Part shown: piece by piece, positions 54,040-63,834 of the stretch
How positions within the stretch are numbered: the first letter of the stretch is position 1
How the letters are laid out: each line of letters opens with the position of its first letter
DNA from: Pseudomonas sp. QTF5
GTDB lineage: Bacteria > Pseudomonadota > Gammaproteobacteria > Pseudomonadales > Pseudomonadaceae
DNA: 64,000 nucleotides
Assembly: GCF_000512695.2 (NCBI RefSeq)
Contig: NZ_AZRW02000008.1
Coordinates: forward strand, 123,644 to 187,643
Reading direction: 5' to 3'
Notes under the pieces: model-generated
Seen by the model: only the letters and a program-made list of their open reading frames with translations
Told to the model about the DNA's origin: nothing
Databases searched by the model: none
Position numbers and translations under genes: made by a program

Positions 54040-57000
54040 TCACTCCGCCGAGGTCGGTTTGAATAGTCGATGATTGATTGATCCATCCGACTCTTTTATG
54101 AACTCGAAAACGCCTTGTTTCCCACGATACTCACCTGGAATTTTCAGCATATCTCTTACCACACCATCTCCCCCTGTGATCTTCGTCACCTGTCCGGCCC
54201 CTTGGAACGTAGTGACACTTTCCGGGAATCCATGAAGATCGCCAGTCTTGATCTGACCTAACACTTTATCTGTGTATTTCGTACCTGCAAAGAAATCATC
54301 CGCTACCGCACTTCCGCCTTTTGCACCCCCTTTAACCCCCGAAACCAGTACCGACGCCCCATTCCCATCCAGATACTTCCCCGTCCCCTTGAGCAACGCG
54401 ATTTCCATCGCTGCCTTTGCGGCCTCGGTTCCATAGTCGCGGAGCGGATTTACATCACCCGGATAGGTTGCGCTGTTGAAGGACGCGAGTACCCTGCTTC
54501 CTTGCGTGTAGTCGTAAGGAGCAAACAACTGCCCGGTGGCCTGCCATCCATCAACAAACGACGCCGCGCCGCCCAAACCGGAGAACGCAGGTATAGCGCA
54601 ACCGGCTCCAGTGACACAAGCTGGCGTGGAGAGTATCGCGCCGCCAAATCCTGCCGCAGCCCCTATCGCGCCGAGTACCGCGCGGCTCGCCTGGGATGAC
54701 TGTCTGAGTTCCTTATCGTTAAGGAGCAAATCATCGTTGGCTTGGTCCCACTTCGAATATTCGTCATAGGCCCCGGTAGCGATCAGCGCACTTTGTGCAC
54801 CTGTGAACCCCTTTCCGTCCGCTTCAAGCGCTTTAACAACTTGGTAGTTTGGATCATCCACAGGTACCGAGGCGGAGCAATGAACCAAAGCACATGCAGC
54901 CGCTTTCAGTTCATAAGCTTTTTCAGGCGTTTCCTTTTGTAGTTTCTCAAGTGCAACTGTCTCTTTCTGGTGAAGCTGGCGATTGTATTCGTCAGCCATC
55001 AATGCGACCCAAGAGGCTTTCTCGACATCACCGCCAGCAAGACCGGCTGCCGTCAAACCGACAACTTGAGAAACCGCTTGTCGTAGCTCAGGCTGTGTAT
55101 CGAAAATGGAATTAAGTTCTCCAGCCATGGCTTGGCTGGCACCCGCCGCAATGGCTCCGGTCTTGAAGTCACCACCGGTAGCACTGGAAACCGCTCCCCC
55201 CGCCAACGCGTGCATGGCAGTACGAGCGACGCCGCCTTCGGCCCACATGGCCATGCCAGTGGTATCGCCCGCATTCTTCGCGGCCTGCCAATGGTCTTGC
55301 GCATAACCACCGACAAAATTGAATGTTGTGGCTGCTGCGACGGTACCCGCCTGATAGACCAGCCCATCTGTGAGGTTCCGGCCGAAGCTTCCTCCATTGA
55401 TGGCGGTTTTGATGACTCCTCCCGCAACACCCTGAGCCCCGGCATGCAGCGCAAAACCACCCACTCCTTGAAGAGTATTTAAATCAAACCCCCTTGTGAG
55501 GTTATTAAACGGCACCGTATTACCGCCGAGCGCGGGATCGATAACGCCCTTGGTAAAACCAGCCGTGATCCCGGCGATCACATAGCCTTTCAGGCTTTCT
55601 GATGAAAAGACGTCCTTGAAGGTCGCCCCCAGATCACCCTTGTTGTTGATCGTGCTGACTGCCGTTTGCGCGACTGCCGCGGAAAAACTCGCCGTTGCGG
55701 CGGCCGATGCAGCAGCGCCTACAGTCGCAGCCGTGGCAGCTGACGCACCTGCCGCCGCTGCCGCCCCAGAAGCTGCGGTGCCGGCACTAACGCCAACTGT
55801 AGCTGCGGTTCCAGTACCAGCCGTCAGCACGGTAACGATGATGATGATCGCCAACATCGCGCCCTGCCCCAGGCTCGAGTGGCTGTATTTAAACGACTCG
55901 TGAGTTTCCTTGATCAACCGCCAATCCACATCCCCTCGCTGCTCGGCCTCTTTGAGCCACGCCAACTTGGGATCAGCCTTGACCATGATATCGATGGTCT
56001 GGCTGACGGTTTTTTGGTTGATGTGTTTGATATCGATATTCAAGCCATCGGCAGCTTTGATGGCCAAGTTCCCCTGAGCCTGCAATTGGCTTTGAATCAA
56101 GGTTTCGTCGGTGTGGCCTTTACCCTTCATCGAGTTCCAAGCCAGACTGGAATCGCTCTTTGTATGGCTTTCCTGACTCAGATCCTTAACGCCCTCGAAG
56201 GTAATCGAGCCGCCGCTCTGTAACGTCAGCTCATCACCACTATTCAGCTTGGCCGCCTGATAACGCTGGTCACTCCCGCTGAGCAGTACTAAATCACCAC
56301 CCGTGGTGATCTGGCTGCCCACATGCGTAACCTTGGTCACTTCATCCCGCTGTGTCTTCTTACTCCCCCAACCACCTTTCTTCTTCATGTCGTACAGCGA
56401 ATAGTCGCTGTCTTGCGCAGCCAGCAGCTCAAGCTTGCCACCCGCCACGAAATAGGCCTCATTTGCAGCGTTGATCTTGCTGGAGATCAGCGCCAGATCC
56501 TGCCCCGCGCTCAGGGCAACGTTGCGCCCCGCCTTGACCGTCGAAGCCACCTGACTGACATGATCCTCTTGGCTGGTGACCTTCTTGCTCTTGCCGTAGG
56601 AATGCTGCTCATCCGCAGCCGAGGCTAGGGTCAAGTTTTCTTTGGCGGCCATGGCGACGTCGCGCTTGGCATCGATCTGGCTGGCGACGACGGAGAGGTT
56701 GCGGCCAGCGTTGGCGGTCAGGTCGCGGCCGCTGTCGAGGCTGGAGCCGTATTGCTTGATATCTTGGTCACGATGCCGGCCGCGAGTGCCACTGGTGATG
56801 CGTTCGGCGGCGACGAGATTGACATCGCGCGAGGCATTGAGGGTGGTGTCAGCGCCGCTTTTCAGCGCACCGCCGACATTGTTGATGTCACGCCCGGCGC
56901 TGATGGTCAGGTTATTGCCAGCTTCGATGCGGGCCGCGCTGTCGATGAAGTCGGTGCGTTCGGTCCGGTAGCCGCTGCTGCTTTCGTGGGTGGTAACGGT

Positions 57001-60000
57001 ACGTTCGTTGGTCACGTCGCCGGTAAGGGCAACAACACTGACATCCCGCCCAGCAATAATGCCGCCGGCCCTGTTAGTGAGGTTATTGCTCGCCAGCGCC
57101 TCAAGCCGATTACCCGCTTCCAGCAAGCCGCTGTTGACCAGGCTGTCGCCAGCCGTGGCCCTCAGGTTGCTGGAGGCGCGCAGGGTGCCGGCGTTGCTCA
57201 GATTTTTGCCGGCGATCAGGCTGACATCGGCGCCCTGGATCAGCGCGCCATTGGCCGCCAGCCGGTGATTGGCGTTGGCCAGGTACAGCACCGGCACCAA
57301 CACCTGTTGGTTGTTCACGGTCCGGGTTTCCATCCAGACGATGTCGTGGGTCAGGGCCGCAACCTGTTCGGCGGTCAGACTGACGCCCAGGGACAGGTGG
57401 AGGGCGTCTTTGCTGGCGATGGCGTTGTTCATCAGGTACTTGAACATGCCGTCGTCGGAGGTCTGGCCGTCGAGGAAGCGTTGGCCGGTGCGGGCGATCA
57501 CGGCCTGTTGGATCAGCCGCTGTTCGTAGAAGCCGTCCCCCAGGCGCTTGGCGGCGAGGTCCGGATCGTAGCCCAGGTTTGTCAGCAGGTAATCCGAGCT
57601 CATGAACCGGCGCATGTCGGTCAGCGCCGGATTGGTCTCGATCAAGTACTTGTGCGGACTGGACCTGATCGAACTGTCAGGCAGCCCGCGCACCTGCAGC
57701 AGGCCGGCGCCCTGGGTCGGCGTGGTCGAGCCGTCGCCGCTCATGCGGAACAGGCCGTTTTGCCCGGTGGGCAAGTCAAAACCTGGCAAGGCCAGCGGAT
57801 CGACCTGCTGCTGGGTCAGGTTCGGGGCTAGCTGCCGATTGACGCTGATGCGGGTCGAGAAGGCATTGTCGGACTGGGTGTCGGTACGCGGCCCGGCTCC
57901 GACGTAGTTGTAGCCGCCACGCACGACGCGGTTGTCGGCGTTACCCTGGGTGCGGATATCGACCGCGCCGCCAGCCTGGATAATGGCCGCGTAGGTCTGG
58001 CTATCGGTGGAGGCCGTTTGAGTGCGAAGCGAAGGGATTTCGCGCTCGGTCATGCCGATGAAGCGGCTCATCGCCGCTTCGAGGCCTCCCAGGTCGTTGG
58101 CGTTGTAACCTGGGCTCTGCAACCAGTATTTGTTGGTGAAGGTATTGGCGGCGTCGCGCCAGCTACCCGGGTTGCGCGTGCGCTCGGACCTGAAAGTGCG
58201 CGAGGTTTCAATCTCGCCGGGCTCCAGGCCTATGTTATTCAGGCTGGCCAGATTGGCGGTCAATGCGCCGCCGACACCGATGCTGCTGCTCCGGTTGGTC
58301 AGGGTGTGGCCCTGGATATCCAGGTTACCGCCAGTGGTGATGCTGGAGGCCGCACTGGCCGCGGTGACTTCGAACTTGTCGCGCTGGATGATCTGCCAGA
58401 CGTGGTTTTCCTTGCCACCGCTGCAATCGCCGGCATTGACCCCTTCGATGCAGGCCACTTCCCTGATCGACGCGGTGTAGATGCCGGCGTCGTGGGTGGT
58501 CAGCACGGTGCGCACGTTCTGGATCGTGCTGGCCGCCAGGCTCATGTTGCCGTCGCTTTGTAGCGAAGCTGAGCTGTTGACGATGCTGGAGGCGAAGCCG
58601 CCCAGGCCATCGCGGTCGATACGCAGGTTGCCCAGGCTGTAGATGTCGGCATCGAGGTTGGTCAGGCTGTCGACCTGCAAGCCCATATCCCCACCGCTGA
58701 AGATCAGGCCTTTCTCGTTGCGCAGTGCACTGGTGCGAATGACCAGGTTATCGGCACTGCCCAGGGTGCCGCGGTTATCGATGCCCGCTGCGGTAACGCT
58801 CATACCCGCCGCCGACGTCAGGCGACCGTAGTTGTTGAGCACACCATCGACGTGCAGCGTGGTGGCGGCGCCACCGGCGATGCTGGCGTCTTTTTCCAGA
58901 TCGATCAGTGCAGCCTTGAGACCCAACGTGCCAATGCTGCTCAGACGGCCGTTACCCGCGTATTGGCCGCTGAGCTGAACATCAATCAGACCATCACTGC
59001 CGATCAGGCCGTCATTGCGCCAGTTGATCCCCTCGCCTTTGAAACTGTTGACGCTGAGCAATTGGCCCGTGGCGGTCTGGGTCAGGTGGTTGACGTTGAC
59101 GGTCAGGTGTCCGGCCTGGATCGACGTGCTGTTGGTCCAGGTGTCGGCGTTGAGGGTGAGGGAGCCGGAGGTCACCAGGCGACCACCGGCGTCGCCCAGT
59201 TGCGTGAGGTTCAGGCCGAATACGCCAGCACCGCTGTGCAGCAGCTTGCCGCTCTGGTTTTTCAGGCTGCCGAGGGTAAAACCGACATCGCTGCTGACGG
59301 TTTCCAGAGTGCCGTTGCGGTTGTCGAACAGACCACCGATGGTGAAGACGGTGGTGCTGTTCTTACCCAGGGTGCGCAGTTGCCCATTCTGATTGACGAG
59401 GCTGGCAGCGAGAATTTCCAGGCTATCGTCGCCTTCGATAATGCCCAGGGTGTTGTTCAACGCATCCTTGAGGTCGAGACTGATCTGCCCGGCGCTGATC
59501 TGGCCGCTGCTATTGTCCAGGTTCTGTGCGTCGACCTTGACCTTGCCGCTGGCATACAGGCCGCCGTTGCTGTTGTCGATGCTGGCTTTGCCACTGAGAA
59601 CAGCATCCCCCGCTTGCGCCGCGATGCGCCCGCCGTCGTTGAACAGCCCAGCCAAGGCTTCGATTTTCAGTCCGTGGGCCTGGATCGTGCCGCCCTGGCG
59701 ATTGAGGGCGTAGCCATTTTTCAGCACGCCGGTGACGCGCGCCTCCAGCGCGGCCTGGACGCTGGACAGCACGCCGCCACGGTTGTCCAGATTGCTCGCG
59801 AAGACACTCAGGTTGGCGTCCTGGGCGATGAGGCTGCCGCCCTGGTTATCGATGTCGCCCGCTACATCCACGGTCACCAGGGCCTTGCCTTGCAGCGTGC
59901 CTTTGGCGTTGTCCAGACTGGCGGCATGGAGCTCGACCCCGGCATCGCGGCTGGCGATCAGGCCTTTGTCGGCGTTGTTTACCTTGTCTGTCGCCTTGAC

Positions 60001-61656
60001 CAGTAGCGTGCCATTCGCGGCGACCGTGCCTTTATTGCGGTTGTCCAGGCTGCCGGTGCGCACGGTCACGATGCCTTGGCTGGACAGCTCACCGCCCTGG
60101 TTGTCGATCGCGCCGGTGTTGGTGATGTCGAGGTTTTTGCCGGCCATGACCAGGCCGGTCAGGTTGTCCAGGCTGCCGAGGATCAGGGTCGCGCTGTCCA
60201 GGCTGGAGAATTCGCCTGCATTGTTTTCCAGATGGCCCAGGTTGGCGGTCAGGATGCCTTGGCTATTGATCAGGCCGCCCTGGGCGTTCAGCACCTGATT
60301 GGCCTTCAGGTGGAGTTCGGTGTTGCCGAGGATTCGGCCTTTGGCGCGGTTATCCACAACGTCGGCCGTGACGGTGGTTTTGCGCTGCCCACTGAGCGTA
60401 CCGCCCTGGTTGTTCAGCGCGGTGCTGGTCGTGACCGTCAGGTCGCGGCTGGCAACGATCGTTTTGCCGCTATTGTTCAACTGCTTTGCGGTGAGGGTTA
60501 TGTCGGCCGTGGCATTGCGGCTGTTATCGGCGTTGACCCCGGCTTCGATGATGCCGTTGTTGCTGAGGGTGCCGCCGCTGTCCAGGTGAATGCTGTCACG
60601 CGCCACCAGGTTGTTCTGGCTGGTCAGGTCGCCCTGGGTCTTCACCTCCAGTCGACTGCCGGCGTACACCTGGCCGCGGGTTTCCAGGCTTTTGGCCTGG
60701 ATGTCGACGGCACCGGCGGCGGCCGTCTCGGTCAGGCTCAAGTGGCCGTTGGCATCGAGCTGGATATCGCCGCCACTGGCGATCATCTTGCCATCGAGCT
60801 TGACCCCGACCCCGGCCTCGGTGCCCACCAGCTTGATCGCGCCTGCGTACATGCCTCCCAAAGCCGAGGAGTCGATGGCCAGTTCTGGTTTCGCACTGCC
60901 GTCATCGGCACGGGGGGTGGCGTTGAGGGTACCGGCATCGACATCGTTGCGCCCGGCGACGATGGTCAGATTCTTCGCCTGGATCTCGGCGTTGATCTTG
61001 GCGCTGCGGGTGATGATTTCGAAGCGGTCGACGTTGCTGGCGTTAAGGCCTGCGCCTTCAATGGCGACACTGCCCTGGTCCACTTGGTAGCGGTTCAGCT
61101 GGCCGTTATCGATGATCGGCTTACCCGTCGTCAGGGTCGCCTTTGGGGTATTGATAAACCCGCAGCCATTACACGTGATGCCATAAGGGTTGGCGACGAT
61201 GACGTGGGCCGATCGCCCCGCCACTTCGGTATAGCCGCGCAACTGGCTCGGGTTGCCGCCGTTGACTTCGTTGAGGATGGTCGTGGCGGCCGTGCCGTTG
61301 AGGTTCGGGTTGCCGAGGATGATCCCGCCCAGTTGCGTGGCCTGGGCGGCGTTGGTGGCGTTGTTGAGGATCACGCCGTTGCTGCCGACGTTGTAGTCCT
61401 TGAACTGGTTGTGAGACAGGCCACTGCCGTTGGGCTTGGCGATGTTGACGATGGGCACGCCGTTGCCGGCCTGGCCGAGGCTGGTGCCCGGCGCGCTGAC
61501 TACGATGCTGTCCGCCTGGACCCACATCGGCTGCCAGAACATGACGTTGGCCAACAGGAACGCCAGACCGCGCTTGGGCATGCCCCAGAAAGCGTCGCTT
61601 TTTTTCAGAACAACAGAAGGTTGGCGGGCCGGAAAAGCGTATTGGCGGTCGTCCAT
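54040..61656 (-). CDS. cdiA: Contact-dependent inhibition effector CdiA / filamentous haemagglutinin (TpsA)
   Basis: About 2538 residues from ATG 61656 (MDDRQYAFPARQPSVVLKKS); an ATG 24 bases upstream has no ribosome site. An extended signal region leads to the TPS secretion domain, with ILGNPNLNG and VIVANPYGITCNGC. Then come hundreds of residues of 20-residue FHA beta-helix repeats (for instance LDNRGGVLSS, LDNAKGTLQG), a second repeat block, and an Ala-rich hydrophobic stretch near 55700-55850 (GAAAAAGASAATAATVGAAA). A pretoxin-like motif EYNRQLHQKE (about 54975-55005) stands where VENN is found elsewhere. The last 80-100 residues, including GDLHGFPESVTTFQ and KIPGEYRGKQGVFEFI, are the predicted toxin, which I do not recognise. 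Confidence 0.93.
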   Translation of the reverse strand: MDDRQYAFPARQPSVVLKKSDAFWGMPKRGLAFLLANVMFWQPMWVQADSIVVSAPGTSLGQAGNGVPIVNIAKPNGSGLSHNQFKDYNVGSNGVILNNATNAAQATQLGGIILGNPNLNGTAATTILNEVNGGNPSQLRGYTEVAGRSAHVIVANPYGITCNGCGFINTPKATLTTGKPIIDNGQLNRYQVDQGSVAIEGAGLNASNVDRFEIITRSAKINAEIQAKNLTIVAGRNDVDAGTLNATPRADDGSAKPELAIDSSALGGMYAGAIKLVGTEAGVGVKLDGKMIASGGDIQLDANGHLSLTETAAAGAVDIQAKSLETRGQVYAGSRLEVKTQGDLTSQNNLVARDSIHLDSGGTLSNNGIIEAGVNADNSRNATADITLTAKQLNNSGKTIVASRDLTVTTSTALNNQGGTLSGQRKTTVTADVVDNRAKGRILGNTELHLKANQVLNAQGGLINSQGILTANLGHLENNAGEFSSLDSATLILGSLDNLTGLVMAGKNLDITNTGAIDNQGGELSSQGIVTVRTGSLDNRNKGTVAANGTLLVKATDKVNNADKGLIASRDAGVELHAASLDNAKGTLQGKALVTVDVAGDIDNQGGSLIAQDANLSVFASNLDNRGGVLSSVQAALEARVTGVLKNGYALNRQGGTIQAHGLKIEALAGLFNDGGRIAAQAGDAVLSGKASIDNSNGGLYASGKVKVDAQNLDNSSGQISAGQISLDLKDALNNTLGIIEGDDSLEILAASLVNQNGQLRTLGKNSTTVFTIGGLFDNRNGTLETVSSDVGFTLGSLKNQSGKLLHSGAGVFGLNLTQLGDAGGRLVTSGSLTLNADTWTNSTSIQAGHLTVNVNHLTQTATGQLLSVNSFKGEGINWRNDGLIGSDGLIDVQLSGQYAGNGRLSSIGTLGLKAALIDLEKDASIAGGAATTLHVDGVLNNYGRLTSAAGMSVTAAGIDNRGTLGSADNLVIRTSALRNEKGLIFSGGDMGLQVDSLTNLDADIYSLGNLRIDRDGLGGFASSIVNSSASLQSDGNMSLAASTIQNVRTVLTTHDAGIYTASIREVACIEGVNAGDCSGGKENHVWQIIQRDKFEVTAASAASSITTGGNLDIQGHTLTNRSSSIGVGGALTANLASLNNIGLEPGEIETSRTFRSERTRNPGSWRDAANTFTNKYWLQSPGYNANDLGGLEAAMSRFIGMTEREIPSLRTQTASTDSQTYAAIIQAGGAVDIRTQGNADNRVVRGGYNYVGAGPRTDTQSDNAFSTRISVNRQLAPNLTQQQVDPLALPGFDLPTGQNGLFRMSGDGSTTPTQGAGLLQVRGLPDSSIRSSPHKYLIETNPALTDMRRFMSSDYLLTNLGYDPDLAAKRLGDGFYEQRLIQQAVIARTGQRFLDGQTSDDGMFKYLMNNAIASKDALHLSLGVSLTAEQVAALTHDIVWMETRTVNNQQVLVPVLYLANANHRLAANGALIQGADVSLIAGKNLSNAGTLRASSNLRATAGDSLVNSGLLEAGNRLEALASNNLTNRAGGIIAGRDVSVVALTGDVTNERTVTTHESSSGYRTERTDFIDSAARIEAGNNLTISAGRDINNVGGALKSGADTTLNASRDVNLVAAERITSGTRGRHRDQDIKQYGSSLDSGRDLTANAGRNLSVVASQIDAKRDVAMAAKENLTLASAADEQHSYGKSKKVTSQEDHVSQVASTVKAGRNVALSAGQDLALISSKINAANEAYFVAGGKLELLAAQDSDYSLYDMKKKGGWGSKKTQRDEVTKVTHVGSQITTGGDLVLLSGSDQRYQAAKLNSGDELTLQSGGSITFEGVKDLSQESHTKSDSSLAWNSMKGKGHTDETLIQSQLQAQGNLAIKAADGLNIDIKHINQKTVSQTIDIMVKADPKLAWLKEAEQRGDVDWRLIKETHESFKYSHSSLGQGAMLAIIIIVTVLTAGTGTAATVGVSAGTAASGAAAAAGASAATAATVGAAASAAATASFSAAVAQTAVSTINNKGDLGATFKDVFSSESLKGYVIAGITAGFTKGVIDPALGGNTVPFNNLTRGFDLNTLQGVGGFALHAGAQGVAGGVIKTAINGGSFGRNLTDGLVYQAGTVAAATTFNFVGGYAQDHWQAAKNAGDTTGMAMWAEGGVARTAMHALAGGAVSSATGGDFKTGAIAAGASQAMAGELNSIFDTQPELRQAVSQVVGLTAAGLAGGDVEKASWVALMADEYNRQLHQKETVALEKLQKETPEKAYELKAAACALVHCSASVPVDDPNYQVVKALEADGKGFTGAQSALIATGAYDEYSKWDQANDDLLLNDKELRQSSQASRAVLGAIGAAAGFGGAILSTPACVTGAGCAIPAFSGLGGAASFVDGWQATGQLFAPYDYTQGSRVLASFNSATYPGDVNPLRDYGTEAAKAAMEIALLKGTGKYLDGNGASVLVSGVKGGAKGGSAVADDFFAGTKYTDKVLGQIKTGDLHGFPESVTTFQGAGQVTKITGGDGVVRDMLKIPGEYRGKQGVFEFIKESDGSINHRLFKPTSAE

Positions 61657-61695
61657 GATCAAGTCTCGTTGCAGCAGCATTTAGAGGGACGGAAT

Positions 61696-63402
61696 TTAAA
61701 AAAAGACATCCACACGGAAATAGATCGGCGCTTCGCGCTCGGTCAGGGCATCCGGGCGTTCCAGGGAGTGGGCGAAGGTGACGCTGGCGTTCAAGTGCTC
61801 ACCACGGGCGAACAACTCCAGCGAGTTGCTCGACATGCGCCCGTGCTGATCGCCGTTGTAGCGATTGCCACGAATCACGCCCTGGTCATAACCGAGGCTG
61901 GTGCCGTACTCGGCGAACACCGGGCGCAGCCATGCCAGCGTCACCGGGCGGCTCCAGCGCAGGTCGTTGCGCCAATAAGCACCGCTGTCGCCGGACAGGG
62001 TCTGATCCTTGTAGCCGCGAACCGACGACAGTCCGCCCAGGCTCATGCGCTGCGAGCTGAACAGCGCATCTTCGCTGCGCTGGCCGGTCATCAGGCTGCT
62101 GAAGCTGAAGGACTCGCCCCAGACCTGAAACGGATGCAGGTAGCTGAGGGTGGCGGTGTATTTGCGATAGCGCGCATCCGGCAGCCCCGGCCCCGGCTCA
62201 TGATCGCCCTGGGCATCGAGGGCGCCGATACCTTGTTGCACGCCCAGGTCGAGGTTGACGAAGGCATTGCCGACCCGCCGCCCATGGTTGATACCGAACT
62301 GTACCTCGCTGATGCGATTGCTGCTTTCAGCGAGTTTGCTGTCGTTGATGAAGTTGTTGGTGCGCAGGTAAGACAGACCGGTATTGAGGGAAGTCTTGCT
62401 CAGGGCATCGCGATGGATCACCCGCTCCAGGCGCAACTGGTGGTTCTGGCTGTCGCCGCTTTGCTTGAAATTGAAACCGTGGGCCTGGGCCAGTGCGCGG
62501 TACTCGCTCTGGCTGTAGGTGTAGCTCAGGTTCCACCAGCCAAACGGCAGGTTGTAATAGAGCATGGCATTGCGCGATGTTTTCTGATGATCGCTGATGG
62601 CATCGTGACCACCGCGCAAGGCCAGTTGATCGGCCAGGCCCAAGGGGCTGTCCCAGTCCAGGGAGGTGCCCCATTGCTGCTCACCGGTGCTCTTCTGCCC
62701 ATCGTTATGCCGCGACAGGCCGACACGCCAGGGTTTCTGTGGGGTGTTATTGACTAGCACCTGGCTGCCACCGATGTTCTGTCCCGGGGTCAGCTCCATC
62801 TGCGCACGGTTGGAAGCTAACCGGTTCAGTTGATCGACCATCTGCTCGATCTCCCGCAGATTGAGCAACCCGCCCGGCTTACCGGGAAAGCTCATCGCCA
62901 TTTCCTGCTCGGAGAGGCCGCTGCCTTCGGTGCTTTTCAGGCCTTCCAGGCGGCCCTCGACGACCAGCACTTGCAGGTGACCGCTGGACAGGTCCTGTTG
63001 TGGCAAATAGGCGCGACTGGTGACCAGGCCTTTGTCGAGATAATGGTCGGTGATGACTTTGAGCAGCTCGTTCAGCTGTGGCACGCCCAGGCATTGGCCG
63101 ATGTAGGGCTTGAGTAGACGTTCGCGTTCATTGGCGGAAAGACTGTCGGCGCCCTTGAGTTCGATGGTCTTGATCGGGAAGCAACGGGTATCGGCAGGGG
63201 CCGTCGGCTGGGTCGGCTTCGCCTCCTTGCCGGGCAAGTCCTTGAGTTCTTCCAGATGCCGACGCTGCTCTTCGAGCAAGCGATCCTGACGCTCACGGAT
63301 CAGGTCCGTGTCACCGGGGGTTGGCGCAGCGTAAGCGAGCGTTAGCGGAGAAAGGCACAGCAAAGCCAGGCACGACCTCGCCCACAGGGCGGGTGAGAAC
63401 AT
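61696..63402 (-). CDS. cdiB: Two-partner secretion outer membrane transporter CdiB (TpsB)
   Basis: 568 residues. A signal peptide (CLALLCLSPLTLAYAAP) is followed by the plug-helix region and POTRA domains with CFPIKTIELKGADSLSANER and VVEGRLEGLKS, then a 16-strand barrel with VRGYKDQTLSGDSGAYWRND, the conserved VRGY/F motif of loop 6. It ends in Phe (YFRVDVFF) as outer membrane barrels do. It lies 39 bases upstream of cdiA on the same strand and exports it. Confidence 0.96.
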   Translation of the reverse strand: MFSPALWARSCLALLCLSPLTLAYAAPTPGDTDLIRERQDRLLEEQRRHLEELKDLPGKEAKPTQPTAPADTRCFPIKTIELKGADSLSANERERLLKPYIGQCLGVPQLNELLKVITDHYLDKGLVTSRAYLPQQDLSSGHLQVLVVEGRLEGLKSTEGSGLSEQEMAMSFPGKPGGLLNLREIEQMVDQLNRLASNRAQMELTPGQNIGGSQVLVNNTPQKPWRVGLSRHNDGQKSTGEQQWGTSLDWDSPLGLADQLALRGGHDAISDHQKTSRNAMLYYNLPFGWWNLSYTYSQSEYRALAQAHGFNFKQSGDSQNHQLRLERVIHRDALSKTSLNTGLSYLRTNNFINDSKLAESSNRISEVQFGINHGRRVGNAFVNLDLGVQQGIGALDAQGDHEPGPGLPDARYRKYTATLSYLHPFQVWGESFSFSSLMTGQRSEDALFSSQRMSLGGLSSVRGYKDQTLSGDSGAYWRNDLRWSRPVTLAWLRPVFAEYGTSLGYDQGVIRGNRYNGDQHGRMSSNSLELFARGEHLNASVTFAHSLERPDALTEREAPIYFRVDVFF

Positions 63403-63601
63403 ATTCGATCCCTCGATACGGAAATGACAGCAAGCTCGTGAGCGGACGAAAAGCCAAAAACCGGCTTGCCCCTATAAAACACTCACGTTGCTGATGCGCA
63501 AAACCACGCGCACACCAGACCCCGCATATCGCTTTCGGTTCAAGAGAACGGAAACTTTCCACTCAAAAAAGAGACGCGTCTCACAGGACGCGTCGGAAAG
63601 C
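63403..63601. other. Region upstream of cdiB
   Basis: About 200 bases precede the cdi operon and must hold its promoter. I see no convincing -35/-10 pair on the minus strand and no gene. Confidence 0.4.
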
Positions 63602-63775
63602 ATGACAAAAACAACTTTTAAGACTGCGCAAGGCAAATGGGTGCCCCCGGTGGCTGAGCTACTGCTCCAGAGTCAAAAGCACGGCAGCTTCCAAAGCGAT
63701 TTAGAGAAAGGCGGCGGTGTGGTCCCCTACTGCAATCGAAGGCACGACAGCGATCGCCATATTCTTTTGTCGTAG
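63602..63775 (+). CDS. Small hypothetical protein, 57 residues
   Basis: ATG 63602 opens MTKTTFKTAQGKWVPPVAEL and the frame ends RRHDSDRHILLS. GGAA stands 4 bases upstream. It is basic, has one cysteine and no membrane segment or recognised domain. An in-frame extension back to 63488 is possible but has no ribosome site. It may be a fragment or chance. Confidence 0.3.
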   Translation: MTKTTFKTAQGKWVPPVAELLLQSQKHGSFQSDLEKGGGVVPYCNRRHDSDRHILLS

Positions 63776-63799
63776 GAAAAAGAATTTTTAGGCATGGGG

Positions 63800-63834
63800 T
63801 TGACCACGTACTTTAATCCTGTATTATTCGCCTC
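63800..63834 (+). promoter_or_regulatory. rRNA operon promoter
   Basis: TTGACC at 63800-63805 and TATTAT at 63822-63827, 16 bases apart, are followed by the GC-rich discriminator TCGCCTCCCGC typical of stringently controlled rRNA promoters. The sequence CGCCTCCCGCTAACGAG is familiar from Pseudomonas rrn leaders. Confidence 0.8.

Noticed and set aside
60076..62757. Plus-strand open frame of 893 residues
   Set aside because: It is antisense to cdiA and cdiB, has no ribosome site, and its protein reads like a low-complexity mirror of the FHA repeats. High-GC codon bias explains it.
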